Source: Brachyspira hampsonii 30446
Lineage (GTDB): Bacteria > Spirochaetota > Brachyspiria > Brachyspirales > Brachyspiraceae
Assembly: GCF_000316195.1 (NCBI RefSeq)
Contig: NZ_JH994110.1
Location: 760,537-824,536 of the forward strand
Reading direction: 5' to 3'
Length of the DNA stretch: 64,000 bases
Shown: positions 40,420-48,968 of the stretch, piece by piece
Position numbering within the stretch: the stretch's first letter is position 1
Layout: the number at the start of each line of letters is the position of its first letter
Program-made: the position numbers and the translations under genes
Notes under the pieces: model-generated
The model's database searches: none
Told to the model about the DNA's origin: nothing
The model's input: only the letters and a program-made list of their open reading frames with translations

Positions 40420-41712
40420 ATGCAGACAGTAACAACTAAACAAAATATATTAATAATAGATGATGAAGAGGATATACTGACTACTTGTCAGAATATTTTA
40501 GAAGATGAAGGCTATGGAGTAGATATAGCCAAAAATTATAAAGAAGCAGAGTACATATTTAATAGTAAGAAGATAAATTTAGTATTTTTAGATGTATGGC
40601 TTCCCGATGTAGATGGGCTAGACATACTTTCTAACATAAAGGAAAAATATCCTAATACTACTGTAATAATGATGAGCGGACATGCTGGTGTTGAAACCGC
40701 TGTAAGAGCTACTAAAATGGGGGCTTATGACTTTTTAGAAAAACCTATTAGCATATCCAAGCTTCTTTCAAGCTGTGAAGATGTATTCAAAGAGAGTATA
40801 GATAAAGCGGAAGTATCAGTAAATGAGGAAAATTGCTCCAATAAACATTGCGGTAATGTAGGATATAAGATTAAACAGAGAACTATAGCTAAAAGCATTG
40901 TTGTAAGCGGTTTTGCCTTAATGGAGGGAAGAAAAACTGCATTAACATTAGTTCCTGCTGATGTTAATACAGGTATAGTTTTTATTGATATTAATACAAA
41001 TACTCATATAAAATTATCACATAATAATATACTTTCTAAAGATAAATCCGGAGCGGTTAATTCTACTGCTTTGGTATGCGGAAATAGATATATAAAGACT
41101 ACAGAGCATTTCTTGGCGGCACTTCATATGATGGGTATTACTAATTTAATAGTAAAATGTGATGGAGAAGTACCAAATGTTGATGGTTCTGCTTTAGTAT
41201 TTTGCAATGCTTTAAAAGAGGCTGGTTTTGTAGAGCAGGACGGTTATATAGAGCCTATAGTGATAGATACTACTTTAACTTATGGTAATGTTAATGATAA
41301 TGAAACTTATATAATACTTTCGCCTTATGATGGGCTTGAAGTAAGTCTTCGTATAGATTTTGCTGGTTCTATAGGAGTACAGGAATATACATATAAATTT
41401 GAAAATTTCGATCAGTTTACCGATGAGATTGGAAGAGCAAGATCATTTAATACAATAGACAATATTGATTATGCACAAAAAATGGGAATGGCTGGAAGCG
41501 GTATGATAGGAAGTCATATAATTCTTTGCGATGGAAAAGTAATTAATACCAAACTTCATTTCGATAATGAGTTTGTAAGACATAAAATTTTGGATATAAT
41601 TGGAGATTTATATATTTTAGGCAGACCTATAAGGGGCAAAGTTGTTGCTAATAAGTCATCTCATTCTTTCAATCATTCCGTTGTACATGATCTTGCAAAT
41701 AGATATTTATGA
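40420..41712 (+). CDS. lpxC: Response-regulator receiver fused to LpxC deacetylase
   Basis: Protein of 430 residues. Residues 1-120 form a complete receiver: acidic pocket IIDDEEDI, phospho-acceptor D58 (LVFLDVWLP), MMSGHAG and K108 (FLEKPI). From about 150 to the end is UDP-3-O-acyl-N-acetylglucosamine deacetylase, the committing step of lipid A synthesis. Its zinc/catalytic motifs are KTTEHFLAALHMMG, FVRHKILDIIGDLYILG and KSSHSFNHSVV. I start at the ATG at 40420, which has GGAAG 8 nt upstream, rather than the TTG at 40405. The fusion suggests direct phospho-control of lipid A synthesis. A sigma factor gene follows. Confidence 0.93.
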   Translation: MQTVTTKQNILIIDDEEDILTTCQNILEDEGYGVDIAKNYKEAEYIFNSKKINLVFLDVWLPDVDGLDILSNIKEKYPNTTVIMMSGHAGVETAVRATKMGAYDFLEKPISISKLLSSCEDVFKESIDKAEVSVNEENCSNKHCGNVGYKIKQRTIAKSIVVSGFALMEGRKTALTLVPADVNTGIVFIDINTNTHIKLSHNNILSKDKSGAVNSTALVCGNRYIKTTEHFLAALHMMGITNLIVKCDGEVPNVDGSALVFCNALKEAGFVEQDGYIEPIVIDTTLTYGNVNDNETYIILSPYDGLEVSLRIDFAGSIGVQEYTYKFENFDQFTDEIGRARSFNTIDNIDYAQKMGMAGSGMIGSHIILCDGKVINTKLHFDNEFVRHKILDIIGDLYILGRPIRGKVVANKSSHSFNHSVVHDLANRYL

Positions 41713-41769
41713 ATTTGATTTAATGGTTAAAAATGATATAATTAATAACTAATTTAAGAGTATAAAAAT

Positions 41770-42624
41770 ATGTCAGAAAGCAGGTTAAGAACTAATACGG
41801 AAGAACAGAATAATATATCATTATATTTTGCAGATGCTAAAAAAGAAAAACTTTTAACTAGAGAAGAAGAAATAGAACTTACGAAAAGACTCAAAGAAGG
41901 CGATGCAGAGGCAAGGTCTAAACTTATTAGAAGTAATTTAAGGTTTGTTATTACTATTGCAAAACAGTATAAAAACAGCGGACTTCTGCTTGAAGATTTG
42001 ATAAGCGAAGGAAATATGGGGCTTATAATAGCAGCTGACAGATTTGATCCGGATAAAGGATATCATTTTATATCTTATGCAGTTTATTGGATAAGGCAAA
42101 GTATTTTAAGGGCTATTAATGAGAAATCAAGACTCATAAGGCTTCCTTTAAACAAAGCTATGGATTTAGTGGATTTGGAACGCACTGTGCATCAATACTA
42201 TTATAAAAGCGGATATGCTCCTGATGTTAATGAGCTTGCTGCCATATTAAATAAAGATCCTAATGATATACTTCATATTATGTCTATGAGTACAGAACAT
42301 ATTTCACTTGAGGGCGAATATAATTATGATGGTATGAAAGATAGGCTTATTGATACTATAGAGGATAAAACTTCTACAAATGTTGAAGAAACTGCTATAA
42401 ACAAAGAGCTTATGGAGGAATTAAAAGTTGCTATTGAAAGTTTATCAGATATAGAAAAACAGATTATTAATGCCAGATATGGAATAGATCAGGAGAGAAA
42501 AACTCTTAAAGAGGTTGGGGAGATGTTTTCCTTTACTAAAGAGCGTATAAGACAAATAGAAAAAAAAGCATTGATAAAAATGCATTCTCAAAAATACAGT
42601 TCATTAAAAGATTTCTTAAAATAA
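41770..42624 (+). CDS. RpoD/SigA-family sigma-70 factor without region 1.1
   Basis: Protein of 284 residues. Regions are visible in order: 1.2 (SLYFADAKKEKLLTREEEIEL), 2.1-2.3 (RSNLRFVITIAKQY, then LLEDLISEGNMGLIIAADRF), 2.4 (SYAVYWIRQSILRAI), region 3, and the helix-turn-helix of 4.2 (TLKEVGEMFSFTKERIRQIEKKAL). The short N-terminus and length fit an RpoS-like or alternative group sigma factor rather than a full-length primary sigma, but a compact primary sigma cannot be excluded. It lies between the lpxC fusion and hemW, 5 nt before hemW, so it is co-transcribed with it. Confidence 0.92.
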   Translation: MSESRLRTNTEEQNNISLYFADAKKEKLLTREEEIELTKRLKEGDAEARSKLIRSNLRFVITIAKQYKNSGLLLEDLISEGNMGLIIAADRFDPDKGYHFISYAVYWIRQSILRAINEKSRLIRLPLNKAMDLVDLERTVHQYYYKSGYAPDVNELAAILNKDPNDILHIMSMSTEHISLEGEYNYDGMKDRLIDTIEDKTSTNVEETAINKELMEELKVAIESLSDIEKQIINARYGIDQERKTLKEVGEMFSFTKERIRQIEKKALIKMHSQKYSSLKDFLK

Positions 42625-42628
42625 TAAA

Positions 42629-43777
42629 ATGTCAGGGCTTTATATACATATCCCTTTTTGTACATATAAATGCAGCTACTGCAATTTTTATTCTATTGTT
42701 AATATGAATGACAGAGAAATATACAGAAGATACTCAGAAGCATTAATATCAGAACTAAAATTAAGAATACAAAATTATAAATCATATATAGAAACAATAT
42801 ATTTCGGAGGAGGCACTCCTTCTGTATTTGGTTCTGATTTATTAAAATATTTGTTAGATAATATATTAGATATTGTATATAATCATAATAGAGATTATAT
42901 AGGTTCAAAAAATACAGATTTAATCAAAGAAATAACTATTGAATCAAATATAAATGATATAAACTTAGAATATATAAAATTTTTAGAGAAAATACAAAAT
43001 ATAAGGCTTTCTCTTGGTATTCAAACATTTAATGAAAAAAGTTTAGCTGTTATAAATAGGCATACAGATAAAAATGATATTATAAATGTACTTAAATTAA
43101 TAAATAAATCTTCTTTAGAAAATATATCTCTTGATTTTATATGCGGTCTCCCTTTAAACTCAGAAATGCAAATAAAAGATGATATATTATTTTCTTATGA
43201 TTTGCTTCCTAAAGTCAAGCATTTTTCACTTTACTATTTAGAGCTTACAGAGTCATTGCATAAAAAATGGAAAGATTTACTTCCTAATGATGAAGAATCT
43301 GTCATTTATTATAAAAAAGCATCTGATACTTTGGAAGGACTTGGATTTAAAAGGTATGAGGTTTCAAATTATTCGCTTCCTGATTATAATTCTATTCATA
43401 ATAGTAATTATTGGCTTTTAAAAGATTATATAGGTATAGGAGTATCTGCTGCAGGATGTTATAATAATAATAGATACTGCAATGTAAAAATGCTTAGAGA
43501 TTATTTTAATTTCATTGACAATAGTAATCTCCCTATAAAAGAAAATGAATACTTAGATATAGATACTAGAAAAAAAGAGTTTATATTCCTTTCACTAAGG
43601 ACAGTAAAAGGAATAAATATTGATAAGTATAATAATTACTTTAATGAAAAATTTTATGATAAGTATTACAACATTATAAATAATAATACTCAATATTTTA
43701 ATGTATATAAAAATTATTTATCTATAAAGAAGCACTATTTTGATTATGTTGATGAGATTAGTATATTGTTACTTTGA
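42629..43777 (+). CDS. hemW: HemW-like radical SAM protein
   Basis: Protein of 382 residues. It starts LYIHIPFCTYKCSYCNFYS, with the CxxxCxxC cluster ligands and the extra Cys-x-Phe typical of HemW. IYFGGGTPS, the LSLGIQTFNEKSL segment and ISLDFICGLPL are also family motifs. HemW proteins were once called coproporphyrinogen oxidases but are mainly haem chaperones. Its 3' end overlaps the convergent trpR-like gene by 9 nt. Confidence 0.93.
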   Translation: MSGLYIHIPFCTYKCSYCNFYSIVNMNDREIYRRYSEALISELKLRIQNYKSYIETIYFGGGTPSVFGSDLLKYLLDNILDIVYNHNRDYIGSKNTDLIKEITIESNINDINLEYIKFLEKIQNIRLSLGIQTFNEKSLAVINRHTDKNDIINVLKLINKSSLENISLDFICGLPLNSEMQIKDDILFSYDLLPKVKHFSLYYLELTESLHKKWKDLLPNDEESVIYYKKASDTLEGLGFKRYEVSNYSLPDYNSIHNSNYWLLKDYIGIGVSAAGCYNNNRYCNVKMLRDYFNFIDNSNLPIKENEYLDIDTRKKEFIFLSLRTVKGINIDKYNNYFNEKFYDKYYNIINNNTQYFNVYKNYLSIKKHYFDYVDEISILLL

Positions 43778-44068
43778 TTTGTTTAATGATTCTTGAAAGT
43801 TTTTGTCGTTTATAAGATATTTATCTACTATTATTGCTAAAGCACTGTCATCTTTTTTTAATTCCTTTGCACCTCTTGTTATCGAACAAAGACTTGCATT
43901 CAGATGTTTGGCAATTTCATATTGCGGCATTTTCTTTCTTAATAATGTTACTATCCTCAGTCTTTGCTGTATCATATCTTGTTCATCTTTTGTGAAGAGT
44001 TCTGTTAGAAGTTTCTTAATAAATTCTTCATTATTTTCAGTTGCTAGAATATGTGCTAAAAGTTCCAT
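43769..44068 (-). CDS. trpR: Trp repressor (TrpR) family protein
   Basis: Protein of 99 residues from the ATG at 44068, which has AAGGAG 7 nt upstream; a longer frame to 44146 is not needed. It shows the TrpR core FTKDEQDMIQQRLRIVTLL, then the helix-turn-helix with the SITRGAKEL motif of the family. TrpR binds operators when loaded with tryptophan; the Arg in RLRIV and in ITRG match the ligand pocket. It could also be the related YerC/YecD group. No trp genes are in the window. Confidence 0.85.
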   Translation of the reverse strand: MELLAHILATENNEEFIKKLLTELFTKDEQDMIQQRLRIVTLLRKKMPQYEIAKHLNASLCSITRGAKELKKDDSALAIIVDKYLINDKNFQESLNKSK

Positions 44069-44222
44069 TTTATATCTCCTTAAATTCATTACTATTAATA
44101 ATACTACTATATTAAGTATAGAATAAATATTAATTTTTTCAAGCAAATTTCTTATTATTATATATAATAATGTTACAAGTATATATAAATTACTGTTTAT
44201 TAATAATAATCAAGGCAAATTT

Positions 44223-44780
44223 ATGAAAAAAGCTAATAAAAATACGAAAAAGATTTCTACCAAAGAAAACAATAAAAATAATATATTTATTATTTTTTTT
44301 ATTATATTTATCTTACTTACTGTATTTATATACAATTTTTATAATAAAAAAATTAATTCCATTTCAAATATAAATGAAGTAGATTCATCAGGACTTACAA
44401 TAGTTATGAAGGCATTACTTAATGAAAATAATCAATTAAGCATCAACGATATAAAAAAACTTATAAGAGATAATAGAAAAAATATAGATTATAAAATCAG
44501 AGATAGCGAAAGTAAGACTTTATTAATGTATGCAGTATATAATGGAGATACTGAAATAATAAAGGATATAGCTGAATACGGCAATCAATTAAATGAAATA
44601 GACAATAATGGAAGAACTGCATTGCATTGGGCGGTTTATTATAATAAATATGATGCTGTTGTTGCTTTAATAGAACTTGGTGCTAAAGATTTCATAAAGG
44701 ACAATTATTCTCTTACTCCTATAGATATAGCACAGTATGAGGGGTATGAGGATATATATAAATATTTATCAAATTTATAA
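44223..44780 (+). CDS. Membrane-anchored ankyrin-repeat protein
   Basis: Protein of 185 residues. A lysine-rich N-terminus, one membrane helix (about 22-42), then ankyrin repeats from about 55: the units DSESKTLLMYAVYNGDTEII and DNNGRTALHWAVYYNKYDAVVALIELGA are clear. It is a protein-protein interaction module facing one side of the membrane. Ankyrin proteins are abundant in Brachyspira. It precedes dnaN by about 110 nt; co-transcription is possible. Confidence 0.85.
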   Translation: MKKANKNTKKISTKENNKNNIFIIFFIIFILLTVFIYNFYNKKINSISNINEVDSSGLTIVMKALLNENNQLSINDIKKLIRDNRKNIDYKIRDSESKTLLMYAVYNGDTEIIKDIAEYGNQLNEIDNNGRTALHWAVYYNKYDAVVALIELGAKDFIKDNYSLTPIDIAQYEGYEDIYKYLSNL

Positions 44781-44889
44781 TAATTAAAATATATTGTAAA
44801 AAATATTTTTTAATGTTAGAATTAGTAATCAATATTATAGTTTTTAGAAATTAATAGAATATAAATAAATAATAAAAAAAGAGGAAGCA

Positions 44890-46017
44890 ATGAGATTTAG
44901 ATGTTTAAAAAAAGATATAGTAAAATCTATTGGAGTTACTGAAAATGTTGTTGAGGGCAAAGTAATTTATAATATAGAAAGCAATGTACTTTTTCATCTT
45001 TCAGGAAATATGCTTACATTGACTGCTACTGACGGCTCTGTTTGGGCTAGAAGCAGAATCATACTTGATGACTGTGAGGGTGAAGGTGCAGTTGCTGTAT
45101 ATGCTAAAAAAATAAGTTCAATATTAAAAGAGATGCCTGACGGACTTATTACTATTAATGTAGAAGAAAATGAAAAAATCAATATAGAATCTGAAAACGG
45201 AAAAACTAAGCACTTAATCATCGGAATGAAAACAGATGATTTCCCTGCTTATCCTGAAAGCAATGGTGATATTAGTTATATAATGCTTCCTACTAAAGAA
45301 CTAGTTACTATGATTAATAAGACAATATCATCAATAGCTAAAGAACCATTTAAGCCTGCTTTAAGGGGTATATGCTTTGAGAAAACCGATTCTAAATTTC
45401 TTGCTGTTGCTACTGACGGCAGAAGAATGGCTGTTATAGAGAGAGAGTTTGAAGGTGTAGAAAACGGCTCTTTTTCAATAATTATAGAGCCTAAAGTATT
45501 AAATGAAATACTTGTTACTGCAAATTATGATGATGTAGAACAAGTAAAAATGGGAGTAGACGGACAGCAGGTTTATTTCCAAGTAGGCAAATATGACTTT
45601 GTATCTAGCCTTATAGAAGGAAAATATCCTAATTTCAGACAGGTTATACCAAAAGAGTTTGCTTATAGTTTTAGGGTTAATAAAAATGATTTATTAGATG
45701 CTATAAGAAGAATTGTACCTATGATTAATGATGTTCGTTCAAAGAGAATGATATTAACTGTTTCTGAGGAATCTCTTAAAGTAAAAGGTATTAACCAAGA
45801 GATGGGAGAATCTTTAGAGGAAATTGATATAAAATATTCAGGAGAAGAGCATTCTGTGGCTTATAATTACACTTATATACAAGATGTTATAAAACAAATT
45901 GATTCTGAAATTGTTACTTTTATGGTTAATAAAGATTCTAGTCCTACTATGGTAAAAGAAATAGAAAGAGAGGATTATTATTATATTATAATGCCTATGA
46001 GTATAGGTGAGGAGTAA
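44890..46017 (+). CDS. dnaN: DNA polymerase III sliding clamp, beta subunit
   Basis: Protein of 375 residues, normal for the clamp. The first domain begins MRFRCLKKDIVKSIGVTENVV; the middle has LRGICFEKTDSKFLAVATDGRRMAVIE; the last domain ends YYYIIMPMSIGEE, near the usual MPMR end. It rings DNA and tethers polymerase. AGAGGAAG precedes the ATG. dnaA, recF and gyrB are not adjacent, so this is not an obvious replication origin. Confidence 0.96.
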   Translation: MRFRCLKKDIVKSIGVTENVVEGKVIYNIESNVLFHLSGNMLTLTATDGSVWARSRIILDDCEGEGAVAVYAKKISSILKEMPDGLITINVEENEKINIESENGKTKHLIIGMKTDDFPAYPESNGDISYIMLPTKELVTMINKTISSIAKEPFKPALRGICFEKTDSKFLAVATDGRRMAVIEREFEGVENGSFSIIIEPKVLNEILVTANYDDVEQVKMGVDGQQVYFQVGKYDFVSSLIEGKYPNFRQVIPKEFAYSFRVNKNDLLDAIRRIVPMINDVRSKRMILTVSEESLKVKGINQEMGESLEEIDIKYSGEEHSVAYNYTYIQDVIKQIDSEIVTFMVNKDSSPTMVKEIEREDYYYIIMPMSIGEE

Positions 46018-46119
46018 TTCATTTTAATAGGAAATTATTATTGAAATTTTGGATTTATCTGTATTTGATAATGAATCAAAAAACAGATAATAGATTTTTA
46101 TTATTTATTGCTCAATAAA

Positions 46120-46214
46120 CAAAAAAGTATGCTAAAAATGATTTGAATAAATTTAGCGGAAGTTTAAAAATATTAGAAAAATATCCGCTAGAATTCCAAA
46201 AAAATAAGAAATGA
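46120..46214 (+). pseudogene. Decayed antitoxin (VapB/RelB-like) remnant
   Basis: The frame KYAKNDLNKFSGSLKIL followed by EKYPLEFQ and ending at TGA 46212-46214 resembles the C-terminus of VapB-type antitoxins (KFAGSLK...DPLEFQ). Upstream the frame stops at TAA and no start or DNA-binding part remains. The end overlaps the toxin start by ATGA, the usual vapBC arrangement. Confidence 0.5.
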
Positions 46215-46579
46215 ATGGGAATAATATATTACTTGATACAAATGCAATTATATATTTTCTAAGCGGTAAGTTTTTATTCGATAGTGAATATAATATATTT
46301 ACATCAATAATATCGGAAATAGAATTACTATGCTATCCAAAAATAACATTGGAAGAATAAAATATAATAAAAGATTTTATTAATAGTATTAATATTATAA
46401 ATTTAGATAGTTATATTAAAAATGAAACTATTTTAATAAAAAGAGAAATTTCTATAAAACTTCCAGATGAAATTATATTGGCTGCTGCAAAAATAAATAA
46501 TTTAATTTTATTGACTCAAGATGAAGGTATATTGAAATATAATGTATATAAAAATATACAGATGAAAAAATGTTTCTAA
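46211..46579 (+). pseudogene. VapC-like PIN-domain toxin with one nonsense codon
   Basis: A 122-codon frame with a single in-frame TAA at 46358-46360. The PIN-domain acidic residues are still present: D in ILLDTNAIIYFL, E in ISEIELLCY, D in LPDEIILAAAKIN and D in LLTQDEGIL. VapC proteins are RNases held off by a partner antitoxin. As written it yields only a 49-residue fragment. The remaining frame is uncorrupted, so the nonsense change looks recent compared with the badly damaged antitoxin. Confidence 0.75.
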
Positions 46580-46728
46580 GTATAATCGTTTTTTATAAAT
46601 TATTTTTGTAAAAAAATAGTAAAATTATTGTAAAAAATACTTGCTTAAAATACTTATATAATATATTATCATTTTTCAAATAATTGATGATTTTTTGAGT
46701 TTCTTATTTAAGAGGTTAATTGAAATAT

Positions 46729-47583
46729 ATGAAAATTTTAGGTAATTATATTTATACTATAATAAAAGGTTTTATAATAGGAGCTTCAATGCTTGTACCA
46801 GGTTTCAGCGGCGGCACTATGGCTATGATACTTGGAATATATGATAAATTAATTGCTTCTTTAAGCGGTATTTTAACTTTCTCAAAAAATGAAAACTACT
46901 TTCTTAAAAACAAACTTAACTTTTTGTTTTTAATATTTTTCTCTGCGGGCTCTCTTTTAGGTATGGTTATAATTTCAAAGCCATTATCAAATTTAATAGA
47001 GAAATATTATACAGTTTCTTCTTTCTTTTTTATGGGATCTGCACTTGGCGGATTCAATACTGTATATAATAAAACTAAATCCTATAAATTTGATTTTTTG
47101 AGCATTATATATATTCTTTTAGGAGCAGCAATAGTATATTTAATATCTATAATACCAGAAGGATTTTTCAGCAGTTCCGGAGATAGAAGTGAGATGTTTA
47201 TGTACTTTATACTTATAGTAGCTGGTTTAATAGTTGCTATTGCTATGATACTTCCGGGTATAAGTGTGTCATATATGTTTTTGCTTTTAGGTATTTATCA
47301 GGAAACTATTGATGCTGTTCATGATTTGTATATTCCATATTTAGCACCTTTGGCTATAGGGGCAATTTTAGGAGTTGTTCTCACTACTAAAATTTTAGAA
47401 TATTGGATGGAGCATTATGTAAAGTCTTCTTATTTGATAATATCTGGTTTTGTATTAGGTTCTATTATACAGGTTTTTCCCGGACTTCCAAAAGGCATTG
47501 AATGGGCTTTATGTCCTATAGTGTTTTTAGCAGCGTATTTTCTCATAAGACTTTTGCAGAGATTCGATCCTGATAATAGATAA
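46729..47583 (+). CDS. DUF368 membrane protein (undecaprenyl-phosphate translocase-like)
   Basis: Protein of 284 residues with about eight membrane segments. The DUF368 hallmark GASMLVPGFSGGTMAMILGIYDKLI is at the N-terminus, and its internal repeat MILPGISVSYMFLLLGIYQETI lies near 175. This family (PopT) has been implicated in returning undecaprenyl phosphate across the membrane for wall and envelope synthesis. The start at ATG 46729 is chosen over an in-frame TTG at 46720; AGAGG lies upstream at an awkward distance from both. Confidence 0.88.
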   Translation: MKILGNYIYTIIKGFIIGASMLVPGFSGGTMAMILGIYDKLIASLSGILTFSKNENYFLKNKLNFLFLIFFSAGSLLGMVIISKPLSNLIEKYYTVSSFFFMGSALGGFNTVYNKTKSYKFDFLSIIYILLGAAIVYLISIIPEGFFSSSGDRSEMFMYFILIVAGLIVAIAMILPGISVSYMFLLLGIYQETIDAVHDLYIPYLAPLAIGAILGVVLTTKILEYWMEHYVKSSYLIISGFVLGSIIQVFPGLPKGIEWALCPIVFLAAYFLIRLLQRFDPDNR

Positions 47584-47595
47584 TATTTTACAATA

Positions 47596-48213
47596 TTAGT
47601 TGTATATTATCTTTATATTATAAATATTAAAATAATACGGATATCTGCTGAAAAGCTCTATATTAAAAGTTTTATAATTATTTGTTTCTTTAAAATTTTT
47701 TATTTCTTTACTGCCATTTAAAAAGAAATCAATTTGCAGAAATGAGTTTATATTTCTTTCATTAATACTGTCATAAATATTTTTTGGTATTTGTATTATG
47801 AACAATTTATTTTCTTTTACAGATTTATAATTATTGTATCCATCTGTGATTTCTATATTAAATAGGGCAGGGTATACATTAATTTTATATGTATTTAGTA
47901 CACGTCCTAATTTCATTATATTTATTTCTAAAATTTTTATATTGTATTTTATATTTTGATTTGCAGTTATATTTAACTTGATATCTGCATCTTTGTCGAA
48001 TGTTTGAATATATAAATTATTAGTGTCGAAATTATCATCTTCTAAAAATAAATTATAATTATATTCATCTTTATGAAATCCTATTATATCAGATTTTTCT
48101 CTTTGTATATCATAGCCTTTATATTTTAAATCGCTTAATTTGTAAATATCATCAGCCATAACTGAAAAAACATTTATATAAATAGTAAAAAATAAAAAAA
48201 GAAACTTTATCAT
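47596..48213 (-). CDS. Exported protein, unknown function
   Basis: Protein of 205 residues with a signal peptide (about 1-20, ending SVMADD). The rest is Asn/Ile/Lys-rich with repeated beta-strand pattern. No family recognised. It lies 6 nt downstream of the YfbM-like gene, in an operon with it, and is convergent with the DUF368 gene. Confidence 0.7.
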   Translation of the reverse strand: MIKFLFLFFTIYINVFSVMADDIYKLSDLKYKGYDIQREKSDIIGFHKDEYNYNLFLEDDNFDTNNLYIQTFDKDADIKLNITANQNIKYNIKILEINIMKLGRVLNTYKINVYPALFNIEITDGYNNYKSVKENKLFIIQIPKNIYDSINERNINSFLQIDFFLNGSKEIKNFKETNNYKTFNIELFSRYPYYFNIYNIKIIYN

Positions 48214-48219
48214 ATAAAA

Positions 48220-48735
48220 TTACTGGTCAGTCGTAAATATTACAGCCCTATTAGCTTCTGAAGCATTTTTCCAAAACTCTATGCTTCTGTAAAAATAATC
48301 CCAAGTATATTCAAAGTCTTCATCGCTTAAAGTATACTCATAATCTTTTTCATCTATTTTTAGATATTTTTCTTTGAGATTTTCTTTTGTGATAGTTTCT
48401 ATTTTTGAGGCAATGTCTTTAACAATGTTTGCTTTTTTTAATGTGATAATATAATCTTCTTCATCATCTCCGTTTCCGTATAAAACATCTCCTCCCATTA
48501 TAACAGAGCCTAAAGGATAATTATCATCACCGAATACTAAAAGCCTATCATTAGAAAGGCATCTATGCATAGCGTCCCAAGATTTATCAAGCTCATAAAT
48601 ATATTTTTTATGTTTTTCAAAGTATATTTCTTCTAAATATTCAGAAACAAAATCAGGTCTTTCAAGTCTTGAAGTTTTTAATAATTTATTTAAATCCTTA
48701 TCGCTTAAAGCAAATAATACTCCCAAACAGCCCAT
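48220..48735 (-). CDS. YfbM-like (DUF1877) protein
   Basis: Protein of 171 residues. It begins MGCLGVLFALSDKDLNKLL and has ELDKSWDAMHRCLS, PLGSVIMGGDVLYG and a late WDYFYRSIEFWKNAS, matching the DUF1877/YfbM layout (ELDKSWDALH, GG..L). Soluble, function unknown. It has a good GGAG site upstream of the ATG. Confidence 0.85.
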   Translation of the reverse strand: MGCLGVLFALSDKDLNKLLKTSRLERPDFVSEYLEEIYFEKHKKYIYELDKSWDAMHRCLSNDRLLVFGDDNYPLGSVIMGGDVLYGNGDDEEDYIITLKKANIVKDIASKIETITKENLKEKYLKIDEKDYEYTLSDEDFEYTWDYFYRSIEFWKNASEANRAVIFTTDQ

Positions 48736-48849
48736 AATTATAACTCCGTAGTAATTATTAATTTTTTATTAAAAACTTTTCAATAATGATTTTGTAAAAC
48801 TAAAGGGTTTTTATTTAATATAAAAACTTTTTAATTAATAATTCATACA

Positions 48850-48968
48850 ATTCTTATTAATAGCGGACACCCACAAGTTTTTTATTTTTATTATCTATAA
48901 AAAAACTTGTTCATAAATATCCCTGCCATTCTTACGAATAGCAGGCACTCACAAGTTTTTTATTTCTT
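48850..48968. repeat. Direct repeat of Rpn gene tail
   Basis: ATTCTTATTAATAGCGGACA followed by CCCACAAGTTTTTTATTT (about 48851-48887) recurs at about 48929-48966 with a few differences. The second copy is the 3' end of the Rpn pseudogene, so the first is probably a leftover tail of another copy of that gene family. Confidence 0.6.

Noticed and set aside
44890-46017. dnaN as a sign of the replication origin
   Set aside because: No dnaA, recF or gyrB is adjacent and I saw no cluster of DnaA boxes.
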